Both the position numbers and the translations under genes were made by a program. Shown one piece after another: positions 52,382-60,702 of a stretch of 64,000 bases of DNA. The first letter of the stretch is position 1; every line of letters begins with the position of its first letter. Under the pieces are notes generated by a model. The model made no database searches and was not told where the DNA came from. It was given only the letters and a program-made list of their open reading frames with translations. The stretch spans positions 124,001-188,000 of the forward strand of contig NZ_BAAARY010000001.1 in the NCBI RefSeq assembly GCF_039532605.1, given 5' to 3'. This DNA comes from Pilimelia columellifera. Lineage in GTDB: Bacteria > Actinomycetota > Actinomycetes > Mycobacteriales > Micromonosporaceae.

Positions 52382-52816
52382 TCACTCCTTCACCTCGGCG
52401 ACCGGACCCGCCGCCAGCCTCACCCCGTGGAACCACAACGGCGCGTAGACAAGGGCGAAGGCGGCCGCGCCGAGCGCCCCGGACGCCAGCGGCGGCAGAC
52501 CGTCCGCCAGCGCGACCACCACCAGGGAGGCGAGGAAAGCCACCGTCGCCGCGAGCAGCGCCACCGGCACCCGCGCCCAGCCGGACCACGTCCGGAACTC
52601 CTCCACGATGATCATCAAGGGGGCGACCACCGCCAGCCAACCCGACTCCTGGCCGAACCGGGCGCCGCCGAGGGCCTGGAAGGCGAGGTCGAGGACGATC
52701 AGGACGGCGGCGCCGGCGACTACCGCGGCCAGGAGCAACGCCGTGAGGTCAGTCAGGGCGACGATCCGTCGATGCTCATCCCGACGCGGGAACCTGGCTG
52801 TCGTGGGTTCGGTCAC
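52382..52816 (-). CDS. Hypothetical four-helix membrane protein in the mqnE operon
   Basis: The 144-residue protein has four predicted transmembrane helices (about 20-45, 55-75, 80-102, 108-130) and no motif I recognise. GTG 52816 overlaps the mqnE stop as GTGA, so it is translated with mqnE. This coupling suggests, but does not show, a link to menaquinone biosynthesis or quinone membranes. Confidence 0.75.
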   Translation of the reverse strand: MTEPTTARFPRRDEHRRIVALTDLTALLLAAVVAGAAVLIVLDLAFQALGGARFGQESGWLAVVAPLMIIVEEFRTWSGWARVPVALLAATVAFLASLVVVALADGLPPLASGALGAAAFALVYAPLWFHGVRLAAGPVAEVKE

Positions 52817-53982
52817 GCCCAGACCTGCTGGGGCTCGGAGCGACGCTGCGCCAACGGCGTGGGCTGGTCGTACTCGCGCACCACCTGGTAGCGGGTGTTG
52901 CGCTCGACCGGCTGGAAGCCGGCGTCCCAGATCAGTGTGAGCAGGTCCTCGCGTCCCATCGTGGCGGGAGTCCCGTACTCATCCGCATCGTGCGTGATCT
53001 TGTACTCGACGACCGAGCCGTCGAGGTCGTCGGCGCCGAAGTTGAGCGAGAGCTGGGCGACCGAGAGCCCGTGCATCACCCAGAAGCACTTGACGTGCGA
53101 AACATTGTCGAACATGAGACGGGAGACGGCGAAGGTCTTGAGCGACTCGGCCGGGGCGGCCATCGTCGTCCGGGCCTGGATCCGGTTGCGGATCTTGCCG
53201 TCCTGGGCGTCGTGGAAGTCGTGCTGGTAGCGCAGCGGGATGAAGACCGCGAATCCGCCGGTCTCGTCCTGGAGCTCGCGCAGCCGCATCACGTGGTCGA
53301 CCCGGTGCCGGGGCTCCTCGATGTGTCCGTAGAGCATCGTCGCCGGCGTCCGCAGGCCCTTGCTGTGGGCGAGCCGGTGGATACGGGACCAGTCCTCCCA
53401 GTGGCAGGCATGGTCGACGATGTGCTGGCGAACCTCCCAGTCGAAGATCTCGGCGCCGCCGCCGGTCAACGATTCCAGGCCGGCGTCGATGAGCTCGTCG
53501 AGGATCTCGTCGGCGGAAAGGCCACTGATCTTCTCGAACCACTGGACCTCGGTGGCGGTGAACGCCTTGAGGGAGACGTTCGGCAGCGCGGCCTTCAGCT
53601 CGCGCAACACCTTCGGGTAGTACCGCCAGGGCAGGGTCGGGTGCAGGCCGTTGACGATGTGCAGCTCGGTGAGCTGCTCGTCCTCCATTTCCCTGGCCTT
53701 GCGGACGGCTTCCTCGATCCGCATCGTGTACGCGTCCTTCTCGCCCGGCTTGCGCTGGAATGAGCAGTAGGCGCAACTGGCGGAGCAGACGTTGGTGAGA
53801 TTGAGGTGACGGTTGACGTTGAACATCACCCGCTCGCCGTTGAGCTCGGTGCGCCGGTGGTGGGCGAGACGGCCGAGCCAGGCCAGGTCGTCGCAGGCGT
53901 ACAGGGCCTCGCCGTCGGAGCGCTCGAGCCGCTCGCCGGCGTAGACCTTCGCCTCGATCTCGCGCTTAAGACCCTGGTCCAT
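52813..53982 (-). CDS. mqnE: Aminofutalosine synthase (radical SAM)
   Basis: The 389-residue radical SAM enzyme has the motif C66-xxx-C70-xx-C73 (CSASCAYC). It joins 3-enolpyruvylbenzoate with SAM to form aminofutalosine. 'HIVNGLHPTLPWRYYP' and 'GGAEIFDWEVRQHI' separate it from MqnC. ATG 53982 gives the usual N-terminus (M-D-Q-G-L-K) after a GGGGGG run; an ATG at 54012 would add ten residues. It is the first gene of a three-gene unit. Confidence 0.94.
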   Translation of the reverse strand: MDQGLKREIEAKVYAGERLERSDGEALYACDDLAWLGRLAHHRRTELNGERVMFNVNRHLNLTNVCSASCAYCSFQRKPGEKDAYTMRIEEAVRKAREMEDEQLTELHIVNGLHPTLPWRYYPKVLRELKAALPNVSLKAFTATEVQWFEKISGLSADEILDELIDAGLESLTGGGAEIFDWEVRQHIVDHACHWEDWSRIHRLAHSKGLRTPATMLYGHIEEPRHRVDHVMRLRELQDETGGFAVFIPLRYQHDFHDAQDGKIRNRIQARTTMAAPAESLKTFAVSRLMFDNVSHVKCFWVMHGLSVAQLSLNFGADDLDGSVVEYKITHDADEYGTPATMGREDLLTLIWDAGFQPVERNTRYQVVREYDQPTPLAQRRSEPQQVWA

Positions 53983-54461
53983 CGCAGCGCCCCCCTGAGC
54001 ATCGCCCGTCATGCCGTCCACCTTTCCTGACGCCCGCCGCTGGTCAGCCAGCGACCCCGCCTGATGGCGTCGGCCCGGCCGAGCCGGCGGTTCCACCATG
54101 ACGCGTGCCGTCACCTGAGCCTACGTCGTACATCCGACGGCCCGACGACGCCGCCCCAGCCGTCGACTTTCCCGATATGTCGACTGGGGTTTTGCGCATT
54201 GTGCCACCGCGCCCAACCGTTACCTACCAATAGCTCGGGATTTGCAGCAATTGCCCGTGTCGACAGCGCAGGGGTTGGGCGGGTAATAGGTGAGGGGCGA
54301 AACAACCGCGCGGCCGGAAAAGCCACGGAGACGAATCAACCGGGGCTCTCCGCGCTCCTGTTGACATGCGTCGCACCACACCGGATCCCGGCAGGGAACC
54401 GGCGAGGGGGTCACGCCCGTCGATGCAGTGAGGACGGCGGACAACGGAGAGGGCATTGACG
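53983..54461. other. Long non-coding divergent region
   Basis: These 479 bases lie between mqnE (minus) and the NlpC/P60 gene (plus). The left part (to about 54200) should carry the mqnE promoter, but I cannot define it. The middle (54170-54260) is the most AT-rich. The right part holds the riboswitch candidate described separately and a GGAGAGG ribosome site at about 54446. Confidence 0.6.
54294..54418 (+). promoter_or_regulatory. Candidate ydaO-type c-di-AMP riboswitch
   Basis: The 3' core at 54381-54408 fits the ydaO signature CCG-A-x-CCCG-x-CAG-xx-AACC-x4-AGG. A closing stem GGGCG/CGCCC (54295-54299 with 54414-54418) and an internal GCGCGG/CCGCGC stem (54308-54313 with 54350-54355) can form. 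A conserved-looking GAATC (54333-54337) lies between. In actinobacteria this RNA typically precedes cell-wall hydrolase genes, and an NlpC/P60 gene follows by 44 bases. The 5' half fits the consensus less well. Confidence 0.5.
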
Positions 54462-55856
54462 ATGCGAACACCACGAGACCTGCGATGGTCTCTGGCGTGT
54501 AGCACGCTCGTTGGCGCCACCTTCTGGGCCGGTCTGGGCCTGGCGGCGCCGGCGGCGGCAGCCCAGAAACCACCCGCTCCGCCCAATGACGGCGCCCGCC
54601 CGGTGCCCAGCGGGCCCCTGCGACTTCCCGGCGGTCAGAGCGTCGGCGGCACGGCGGCGTCCGCTCCGACGATGGGCAAACTCGCGACCGACCTCGCCAG
54701 CCTCGGGGCCGAGGTCGGTCGGCTCGGCCAGGAGCTGCTCGCCGTGAAGCTGGAGCACGACGGCGCCGCCATCGAGCTCGCGCGGACCAGAGCCGAGCTG
54801 GCCCACGCCACCGCGACGCTGGAGCGCGTACGGCTGACGACCCAGGACGCCGTCAAGAGCGCCTACCGCAGCGCTGCCGCGATGCCCCTCGACGTTCTCG
54901 ACGCTGACCTGAGCCAGCTGGGAGTGCTGCGCGGCCGGGGCGGCAACCCGTCGAGCGCCTCCGCGATGCTGGCCCGTGCCGAGCAGTCGGCGCAGGCAGC
55001 CAAGGATGCCGTCGGCGCCGCCGAGGCCAAACTCAAAGACGTCACACGACGACACGCCAAGCTGAAGAAGAGCTACGGCGCGCAGGAACGGCGGCTCCTT
55101 CGGCTGCGGCGCGAGAACGCCGGCGAGATCGCTACCGCCGATCGGGAACGGGACCGCTACGAGAAGTACCTCGGGGAGAAGTTCCAGAGCGAGGTAGACG
55201 GCCTTCGCCCGCACGCGAAGGCCGTCCGGGCCGCCAGGTTCGCGCTCCGTCAGGTCGGCGATCCGTACGTCTGGGCTGCCGAGGGCCCCAATGCATGGGA
55301 CTGCTCGGGCCTCATGCTGAAGGCGTTCAGGTCGGTCGGCCATCGCCTCCCCCGGGTGGCGAAGGACCAGTACCAGGCCACCAAACACCAGACCGTCGAC
55401 CGCGCCCAGCTACTGCCGGGAGATCTGATCTTCTACAGCCCCGGGGGACGGGCGGCGGGCGTCAGCCACGTCGCCCTGTACATCGGCCGGGGCCGGGTTG
55501 TCCATGCCCCGTCGCCCGGCGAGAGGGTCCGCGTGCAGCGGGTGTGGTGGTCGTCGTTCTTCGCCGCGACCCGGATCTTCCCGGGGGAGGTCGTCGACGA
55601 GAAACCCGGACCGCTACCGCTGCCACCCGGCCCACCAGACCGCCCACCCTCGGATACCGATCCGGATCCGACGCCGACCCCCACGCCGACGCCGACGCCG
55701 ACGGCCACGGCTACGTCGCAACCGCCGCCCAGCGCTACCGCGAGCCCGCAGGCCACCGTCACGCCACCGGCATCGCGGCAGCCTGCGGTGTCAGCCTCCC
55801 CGACGCCGCAGGTTCCGGCGCCGAGCGGTTCAGGCGCTGGAGTGTCCGCCTGGTGA
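54462..55856 (+). CDS. Secreted NlpC/P60 peptidoglycan endopeptidase
   Basis: The 464-residue protein has a signal peptide (1-34), a long coiled coil (about 65-230) and an NlpC/P60 domain (about 245-370). Catalytic Cys281 (NAWDCSGLM) and His336 (SHVALYIG) are present. A Pro/Thr-rich tail includes a (TP)n run. Such enzymes cut peptidoglycan stem peptides, as RipA-like hydrolases do; the coiled coil may regulate access. ATG 54462 follows GGAGAGG; an in-frame TTG two codons earlier is possible. The leader contains a probable c-di-AMP riboswitch. Confidence 0.92.
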   Translation: MRTPRDLRWSLACSTLVGATFWAGLGLAAPAAAAQKPPAPPNDGARPVPSGPLRLPGGQSVGGTAASAPTMGKLATDLASLGAEVGRLGQELLAVKLEHDGAAIELARTRAELAHATATLERVRLTTQDAVKSAYRSAAAMPLDVLDADLSQLGVLRGRGGNPSSASAMLARAEQSAQAAKDAVGAAEAKLKDVTRRHAKLKKSYGAQERRLLRLRRENAGEIATADRERDRYEKYLGEKFQSEVDGLRPHAKAVRAARFALRQVGDPYVWAAEGPNAWDCSGLMLKAFRSVGHRLPRVAKDQYQATKHQTVDRAQLLPGDLIFYSPGGRAAGVSHVALYIGRGRVVHAPSPGERVRVQRVWWSSFFAATRIFPGEVVDEKPGPLPLPPGPPDRPPSDTDPDPTPTPTPTPTPTATATSQPPPSATASPQATVTPPASRQPAVSASPTPQVPAPSGSGAGVSAW

Positions 55857-55989
55857 CGCTCAGCGAGGCCCCCGATAGCGGCAATCCTCTGGCGCCCCGA
55901 CCACAGTGGCGCTCGCCATGGCACGGTAGAACTTCAGCAACAGTGGTCGATGACGTCCACGATGGCGTCGCGAGCCCACAGGAGGGCGC

Positions 55990-57171
55990 ATGAAGCAGCC
56001 GGAGCCAGCAGCGACCTCAGGTGGGATCGACACCCTCGACGCGGCAGGAACAGGCGCGCCAGCGCCGGCCACGGCCGCCGCGCCGGCCACGGCCCCGACG
56101 CCGTCCGCGGCAGACCAACCGCCCGCTGCGGGCCAATCCGCCGCGGCATCGCCTGTCGAGGCTGCCAAGCCTGCCGCGCCGCGCAAGCGCGCCGCGGCGC
56201 GCAAGACCGCCGAGCAACGGACGCCGACCACGGCCCCGAAACGAACGCGGCAGCCGAAGGGCGTCGCGGCGGCGAAGTCCGCGACGATCGCCGAGCCATC
56301 CGAGCCGGCCAAGCCAGCGCGCCCGGCTAAACCGGCGCGCCCAGCCAAACCTTCGCGCCCCACCGAGCCGCCGCGGCCGGTGGAACCGCCGCGCCCCGCC
56401 GAGCCACCGAAACCCGCTGAACCGCCGCGCCCCGCCGAGCCACCGAAACCCGCTGAACCGCCGCGCCCCGCCGAGCCGCCCAAACCCGCTGAACCGCCGC
56501 GCCCCGCCGAGCCGCCCAAACCCGCTGAACCGCCGCGGCGTCCAGAGCCGGCGCCGACGCCGGAGCCGCCGTTCCCGAGCCCGACGCCTCCGCCCGGGCC
56601 CGGGCCGGCCCCTGAGCCATCGCCGGGGCCGGCGCCGGGACCACCCACGCCGCCGGTCCCGGGACCGCCGACACCCCCGCCCGCGCCGCCGCCAGCGCCC
56701 GCGCCGCCGAGCCCGGGCCCGTCTCCCGTTCCTCCGGGCCCTGGCCCGTCTCCGATCCCGCCGATGCCTGGACCGGCGCCGCCGTTCCCGCCTCCGCCGG
56801 CGATGGGCGTGGCTTCGCCGACCCGGGGCAAGACGTACCGCGGCGGGTCATACGTCGGGGCCGCGGGCGTGCCGCGGGCCGTTCCCGGGGCCGTTCCACA
56901 GGCAGCGCCACCCTCGGTGCCACAGGCAGCGCCACGGGCTGGCACGGTCTTTCGGGCGGCGGGCAGCCCGGAGAGCACCGGCTCGCTCACCGGGCACATC
57001 CTGGCCCACGGGCGGATGGACGCGCCGACGCCACAGACCCAGCAGAGCACCCGGAAGGTGATGATTGTCGGGGCCAGCATGCTCGGCGGCATGATCGTCG
57101 TCGGAGTGATCGCGGGCCTGTTGGCCGGCAGCCAGATCGCCGAGTTGATCAACAGTATTCTTTACGGTTAG
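55990..57171 (+). CDS. Proline-rich repeat protein with C-terminal membrane anchor
   Basis: The 393-residue protein has no signal peptide. It is Ala/Pro/Lys-rich throughout, with tandem P-P-R-P-A-E-P-P-K-P-A-E units (residues 133-180) and a long poly-Pro/Gly stretch to about 275. A single C-terminal transmembrane helix (about 357-380) leaves a very short tail. The topology suggests a cytoplasmic, tail-anchored protein, possibly a scaffold near the cell envelope. I do not recognise a family. Low-complexity coding makes the exact homology uncertain. Confidence 0.72.
   Translation: MKQPEPAATSGGIDTLDAAGTGAPAPATAAAPATAPTPSAADQPPAAGQSAAASPVEAAKPAAPRKRAAARKTAEQRTPTTAPKRTRQPKGVAAAKSATIAEPSEPAKPARPAKPARPAKPSRPTEPPRPVEPPRPAEPPKPAEPPRPAEPPKPAEPPRPAEPPKPAEPPRPAEPPKPAEPPRRPEPAPTPEPPFPSPTPPPGPGPAPEPSPGPAPGPPTPPVPGPPTPPPAPPPAPAPPSPGPSPVPPGPGPSPIPPMPGPAPPFPPPPAMGVASPTRGKTYRGGSYVGAAGVPRAVPGAVPQAAPPSVPQAAPRAGTVFRAAGSPESTGSLTGHILAHGRMDAPTPQTQQSTRKVMIVGASMLGGMIVVGVIAGLLAGSQIAELINSILYG
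56386..56529 (+). repeat. Four tandem 36-bp coding repeats
   Basis: Four copies of a 36-base unit occupy 56386-56421, 56422-56457, 56458-56493 and 56494-56529. Copies 1-2 are identical to each other, as are copies 3-4; the two pairs differ at two positions (GCCACCGAAA versus GCCGCCCAAA). This indicates recent duplication of a two-unit block and likely length variation between strains. Confidence 0.9.
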
Positions 57172-57183
57172 GCGAGAACGTCA

Positions 57184-57370
57184 GTCAACCCGTACAATCG
57201 GGAGGTTGACCAACTTTCGCGCCCCGGCTGACTGTGATTTGGCCCTGACCGGGGCGCTGCCATGGGCGTGCTGCGGGCAAGTAGCGACGAACACCATCGG
57301 GCCGGTACCTGACCGGACGGGGATGTCGCGGGGCCTTTCGCTGAGATCGCGCCCCACCGTGAGAGGTACC
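57184..57370 (+). promoter_or_regulatory. Structured 5' leader of the DEAD-box helicase gene
   Basis: Several stems can form: GTCAACC/GGTTGAC (57184-57190 with 57204-57210), GCGCCCCGG/CCGGGGCGC (57219-57227 with 57249-57257), and GGGGC/GCCCC (57330-57334 with 57351-57355). The last is enclosed by GGTACCT (57304-57310) pairing with AGGTACC (57364-57370), which overlaps the ribosome site just before GTG 57372. The leader could therefore mask translation until it is unwound. Confidence 0.5.
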
Positions 57371-57371
57371 T

Positions 57372-58712
57372 GTGTCGCTGACCGCTGACCCCAGCACGTT
57401 CCCCCCCGTCCTCACCCCCACCTCCGAACAACTCGGCGCGCCGGCGCCGGCAGCGCCGGCCGTCGCGCCGACGACCTTCGCCGAGCTCGGCGTCCCCGAC
57501 GCCCTGGTCACCGCGTTGGCCGAGAGTGGTATCACCGAACCGTTCCCGATCCAGGCGGCGACCGTCCCGGACGCTCTGGGCGGCCGCGACATCCTCGGCC
57601 GGGGTCAGACCGGCTCAGGCAAGACGCTCGCTTTCGGCCTGCCGATGCTCGGCCGGTTGATGAGCTTCGGCCGGCCGGCGCCGCGTCAGCCGCTGGGACT
57701 GATCCTCGTCCCCACCCGTGAGCTGGCCTTCCAGGTCGCTGACACGCTGCGGCCGCTGGCCCGGGCCGCCGGCCTGTTCGTGACCACCGCCATCGGCGGC
57801 GTCCCGTACGACCGGCAGATCGAGTCGCTTGATCGTGGTGTGCACCTCATGGTGGCCACGCCGGGCCGGCTCGGCGACCTCATCAAGCGCGGTGTCTGCA
57901 AACTCGACGCGATCGAGGTCACCGTCCTGGACGAGGCTGACCAGATGGCTGACATGGGATTCCTGCCCGAGGTCACCGCTCTGCTGGAGCAGACGCCGCA
58001 GATAAGCCAGCGGCTGCTGTTCTCGGCCACCCTCGACTCGGACGTCGACCAGCTGGTCAAGCGCTTCCTTGTCGACCCGGTCACGCACTCGGTCTCGCCG
58101 AGCACCGCGGCCGTCGACACGATGGAGCACCACATGTTGCTCATCCCGCCGCGGGAGAAGTTCCCGGTGACGGCGGCGATCGCCGCCCGCAGCGGCCGGA
58201 CGATTCTTTTCGCACGTACCCAGGCGGCCGTCGACCGGCTCGTCGACCAGCTTGCCGAGGTCGGCGTGCGGGCAGCCGGCCTGCACGGCGGCAAGACCCA
58301 GGCGGTGCGGACGCGGACGCTGGCCCAGTTCAAGGAGGGCCGGATGAGCGTGCTGGTGGCCACCGACGTGGCGGCCCGCGGCATCCACGTCGATGGGGTG
58401 ACTTTAGTCCTGCACGTCGACCCGCCGCGGGACCCGAAGGACTACCTGCACCGGGCCGGTCGGACCGCCCGCGCGGGCGAGTCCGGCTCCGTGGCGACGC
58501 TGGTGCTGCCCAAGCAGCGGCAGTCGACGTTGAAGATGATGACCCAGGCTGGCGTCGAGCCCGCCCAGACGAGGGTCCGCCCGGGCGACGACGCCCTGGC
58601 CGAGATCACCGGCGCTCAGGAGCCTTCGGGCGAGCCGGTGAAGGTGGAGACCTTCGAGGAGCGGCAGCGTCCGGGCCGCCGTCCGACATACCGGCGCTCA
58701 TTCCGCCACTGA
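57372..58712 (+). CDS. DEAD-box ATP-dependent RNA helicase
   Basis: The 446-residue helicase shows Q motif 'GITEPFPIQAATVPDAL', motif I 'GRGQTGSGKT', 'PTRELAFQV', the DEAD box 'VLDEADQMADMGF', 'LLFSATL' and motif VI 'YLHRAGRTARAG'. The short basic tail ('RRPTYRRSFRH') resembles RhlE-type enzymes. It probably unwinds RNA in ribosome assembly or decay. GTG 57372 follows GAGAGG. Codon 345 is a rare TTA (58404-58406). The leader is long and structured. Confidence 0.95.
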   Translation: MSLTADPSTFPPVLTPTSEQLGAPAPAAPAVAPTTFAELGVPDALVTALAESGITEPFPIQAATVPDALGGRDILGRGQTGSGKTLAFGLPMLGRLMSFGRPAPRQPLGLILVPTRELAFQVADTLRPLARAAGLFVTTAIGGVPYDRQIESLDRGVHLMVATPGRLGDLIKRGVCKLDAIEVTVLDEADQMADMGFLPEVTALLEQTPQISQRLLFSATLDSDVDQLVKRFLVDPVTHSVSPSTAAVDTMEHHMLLIPPREKFPVTAAIAARSGRTILFARTQAAVDRLVDQLAEVGVRAAGLHGGKTQAVRTRTLAQFKEGRMSVLVATDVAARGIHVDGVTLVLHVDPPRDPKDYLHRAGRTARAGESGSVATLVLPKQRQSTLKMMTQAGVEPAQTRVRPGDDALAEITGAQEPSGEPVKVETFEERQRPGRRPTYRRSFRH

Positions 58713-58745
58713 CCTGTTTTTGGACGATGGCACGTTGAGCTTGAC

Positions 58746-58775
58746 GGTGGCGCGGGGTTGACACCCCGCGCCACC
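58746..58775. terminator. Strong bidirectional terminator hairpin
   Basis: GGTGGCGCGGGG (58746-58757) and CCCCGCGCCACC (58764-58775) are perfect 12-base arms, extended to 13 by T/A, with a four-base loop. It stands between the convergent DEAD-box and Lrp genes and is the most stable hairpin in the window. Confidence 0.85.
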
Positions 58776-58785
58776 GCTGCGTCGG

Positions 58786-59277
58786 CTAGTCGTCGTCCTT
58801 GCGGCCTGCCCGGTCCAGCGACACGTCGGGCGGGCCGGCCGGTGGCGGACGGTGCTCCCACTTGGTCGACAAGGCGATGACGGTGCGGGTCGAGGCGACC
58901 CCCGGGACGCGGTTGATCCGACCGATGAGCTGCTCCAGGTCGGCGATGGTGCCGACCCTGGCCACCAGTTGGAACGCCTCGGCGCCGGCGACGTAGTAGC
59001 AGGATTCGATTTCGGTGAGGGCGCGCAGTTCCTCGGCCATGTCGTCGATCTCGTGCCCGGTTACCTGGATGACGCCGATCATGGCGGTGACGCCAAGGCC
59101 GACGGCCTCAAGCGCGATGTCAGCCCGGTACGCCTTGATGACGCCGCTGGCCTCAAGTTTGCCCACCCGGTCGTGCACCGACGGCGCTGACAGCCCTACT
59201 TTCCGGGCGAGCTCGGCGTACGAGAGCCGGGCGTTGTCCCGCAGCATTCCGATGAGCAGGCGATCGATGTGGTCCAC
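58786..59277 (-). CDS. Lrp/AsnC family transcriptional regulator
   Basis: The 163-residue protein has an N-terminal winged HTH ('LSYAELARKVGLSAPSVHDR', about 20-39) and a C-terminal RAM/AsnC ligand domain. GTG 59277 gives the usual family start (V-D-H-I-D-R-L-L-I); an ATG 11 codons upstream is possible. Neither start has a good ribosome site. The C-terminal tail is acidic. Targets are unknown; amino-acid sensing is the family norm. Confidence 0.9.
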   Translation of the reverse strand: MDHIDRLLIGMLRDNARLSYAELARKVGLSAPSVHDRVGKLEASGVIKAYRADIALEAVGLGVTAMIGVIQVTGHEIDDMAEELRALTEIESCYYVAGAEAFQLVARVGTIADLEQLIGRINRVPGVASTRTVIALSTKWEHRPPPAGPPDVSLDRAGRKDDD

Positions 59278-59515
59278 GTCTGGTGACCATAGTCGCCCTT
59301 TGCCGCGCATGGGACAGCAGGCGACGCAGGTCGCAGAGCCTCGCAATGTTCGCAAATCTTAGTGGTCTACAGGACAAGAAATACGTTTTCCTTGTTTGTC
59401 GGACATCTCCTAATGGCGGTGCTCTAATAGGCGTACATCCCTATGAAGAGGCCCGTGCCGTCACACGGACGAAGGAACTTGGCCGGGGATACCTCACCGA
59501 CGCGAGGAGGGATTC

Positions 59516-59734
59516 GTGGACACAGGAGATCGTCTGCTGACACCGGGCGAGGTGGCCGCGCTGTTCCGCGTCGATCCGAAAACGGTGACGCGGTGGGCGG
59601 CGGCCGGGCGGATCGGCAGCATCCGCACGCCCGGCGGCCACCGCCGCTTCCGCGAGTCAGAAGTGCGGGCCCTGCTCGAAGGAGAAGCGGACTTCGACGA
59701 GATGGGCGACTTCACCGCGCCCAACTTCAGCTGA
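59516..59734 (+). CDS. bldC: BldC-type developmental regulator
   Basis: The 72-residue MerR-like DNA-binding protein reads 'LTPGEVAALFRVDPKTVTRW', 'AAAGRIGSIRTPGGHRRF', closely resembling Streptomyces BldC. BldC binds DNA as head-to-tail oligomers on direct repeats and times entry into development. GTG 59516 follows GAGGAGGG. The 238 bases upstream (59278-59515) include an AT-rich stretch at 59340-59440 and probably its promoter; nothing more is evident there. Confidence 0.95.
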   Translation: MDTGDRLLTPGEVAALFRVDPKTVTRWAAAGRIGSIRTPGGHRRFRESEVRALLEGEADFDEMGDFTAPNFS

Positions 59735-59916
59735 ACTCGACAACAGACCGCGGGCTGGACCGACCCACGGCGCCAGCCTTCCGCACGACCACCGCTGAGC
59801 CGACGCGGCAGCCAACGGCGTCGCCCAGCGCGGCGGGGCCACGCCGACCCGGCCCCGCCACCGCACGCCGCCGGAGCCGCCGAGCACCCGGCGGCGCTGC
59901 GCTGCGGGCCGGCGGA

Positions 59917-60621
59917 TCAGACAGGCGCCGCGCCGCCGCCGGGCTGGCCCGAGCCGAGCTGGCCCGACCAGCGACGGAACAGATCATGCGGAACGCCCAA
60001 CGCGTCCAGGGCCTTGCCAGCGACGAAGTCGACGAGCTGACCGGCGCTCGCCCCCGCCCCCGCGCCGTAGAAACCGGGGCTCGCCGGCAGCACCACCGCC
60101 CCGGCGTCGATGAGCGCGACGAGGTGCTCCAGGTGACTACGGGTCACCGGCGTCTCCCGGGGCACGACCACCATCGGACGTCGCTCCTTGAGATTCACCT
60201 CCGCGGCACGCTGGAGCAGATCCTTCGACAGCCCGATGGCGATGCCCGCGCAGGCAGCCGTGCTCGCCGGGATCACCGCCATCCCGCGCGCCGGATAGGA
60301 GCCGCTGCTCGGCCCGGCCGCCAGGTCCCCCGCCGGCCAGTACCGCAGATCGGCGGCGGACAGCTCCCGACCGAGCCAGGACGACAGATCCTCACGCCAG
60401 CGCGCGTCACGCAGCGACATGCCGGTCTCGTCGAGCAGCGTCAGCCGGGCCGCCCGCGACACCACGAGATCGACAGGATGGCCGGCGTCGAGCAGGCCGC
60501 GCAGGAACGCCGCGGCGTACGGGGTGCCCGACGCCCCGGAGACCCCGACAATCCACGGCCGTCGCGTCGGCTCGCCCGCGCCGGATCCGGGGCGGGCGCC
60601 GTGGCCCTCACGCTGGTCCAT
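59917..60621 (-). CDS. ubiX: UbiX-type flavin prenyltransferase
   Basis: The 234-residue flavoprotein begins after a short lead with 'IVGVSGASGTPYAAAFL', the UbiX phosphate-binding signature, and has 'AVIPASTAACAGIAIGLSKDLL' and 'MVVVPRETPVTRSHLEHLVAL'. It prenylates FMN to make the cofactor of UbiD-type decarboxylases. One such decarboxylase lies three genes upstream on the same strand, with mqnP between, so it likely serves menaquinone synthesis. The 182 bases between bldC and this gene show nothing notable. Confidence 0.93.
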   Translation of the reverse strand: MDQREGHGARPGSGAGEPTRRPWIVGVSGASGTPYAAAFLRGLLDAGHPVDLVVSRAARLTLLDETGMSLRDARWREDLSSWLGRELSAADLRYWPAGDLAAGPSSGSYPARGMAVIPASTAACAGIAIGLSKDLLQRAAEVNLKERRPMVVVPRETPVTRSHLEHLVALIDAGAVVLPASPGFYGAGAGASAGQLVDFVAGKALDALGVPHDLFRRWSGQLGSGQPGGGAAPV

Positions 60622-60702
60622 GCCATCAAGGATGGCCTACCGGGGGCTGGTCAGGACAGCCGGGTGAACGCCGTCAGCATCAGGCTCGGACGCGGCAGGG
60701 CC

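Noticed and set aside
56386..56529. CRISPR-like array with 36-bp period
   Set aside because: The units are directly adjacent without spacers and encode a proline-rich peptide in frame.
59283..59540. 85-codon frame over the bldC upstream region
   Set aside because: No ribosome site, ends inside bldC in another frame and covers the likely promoter.
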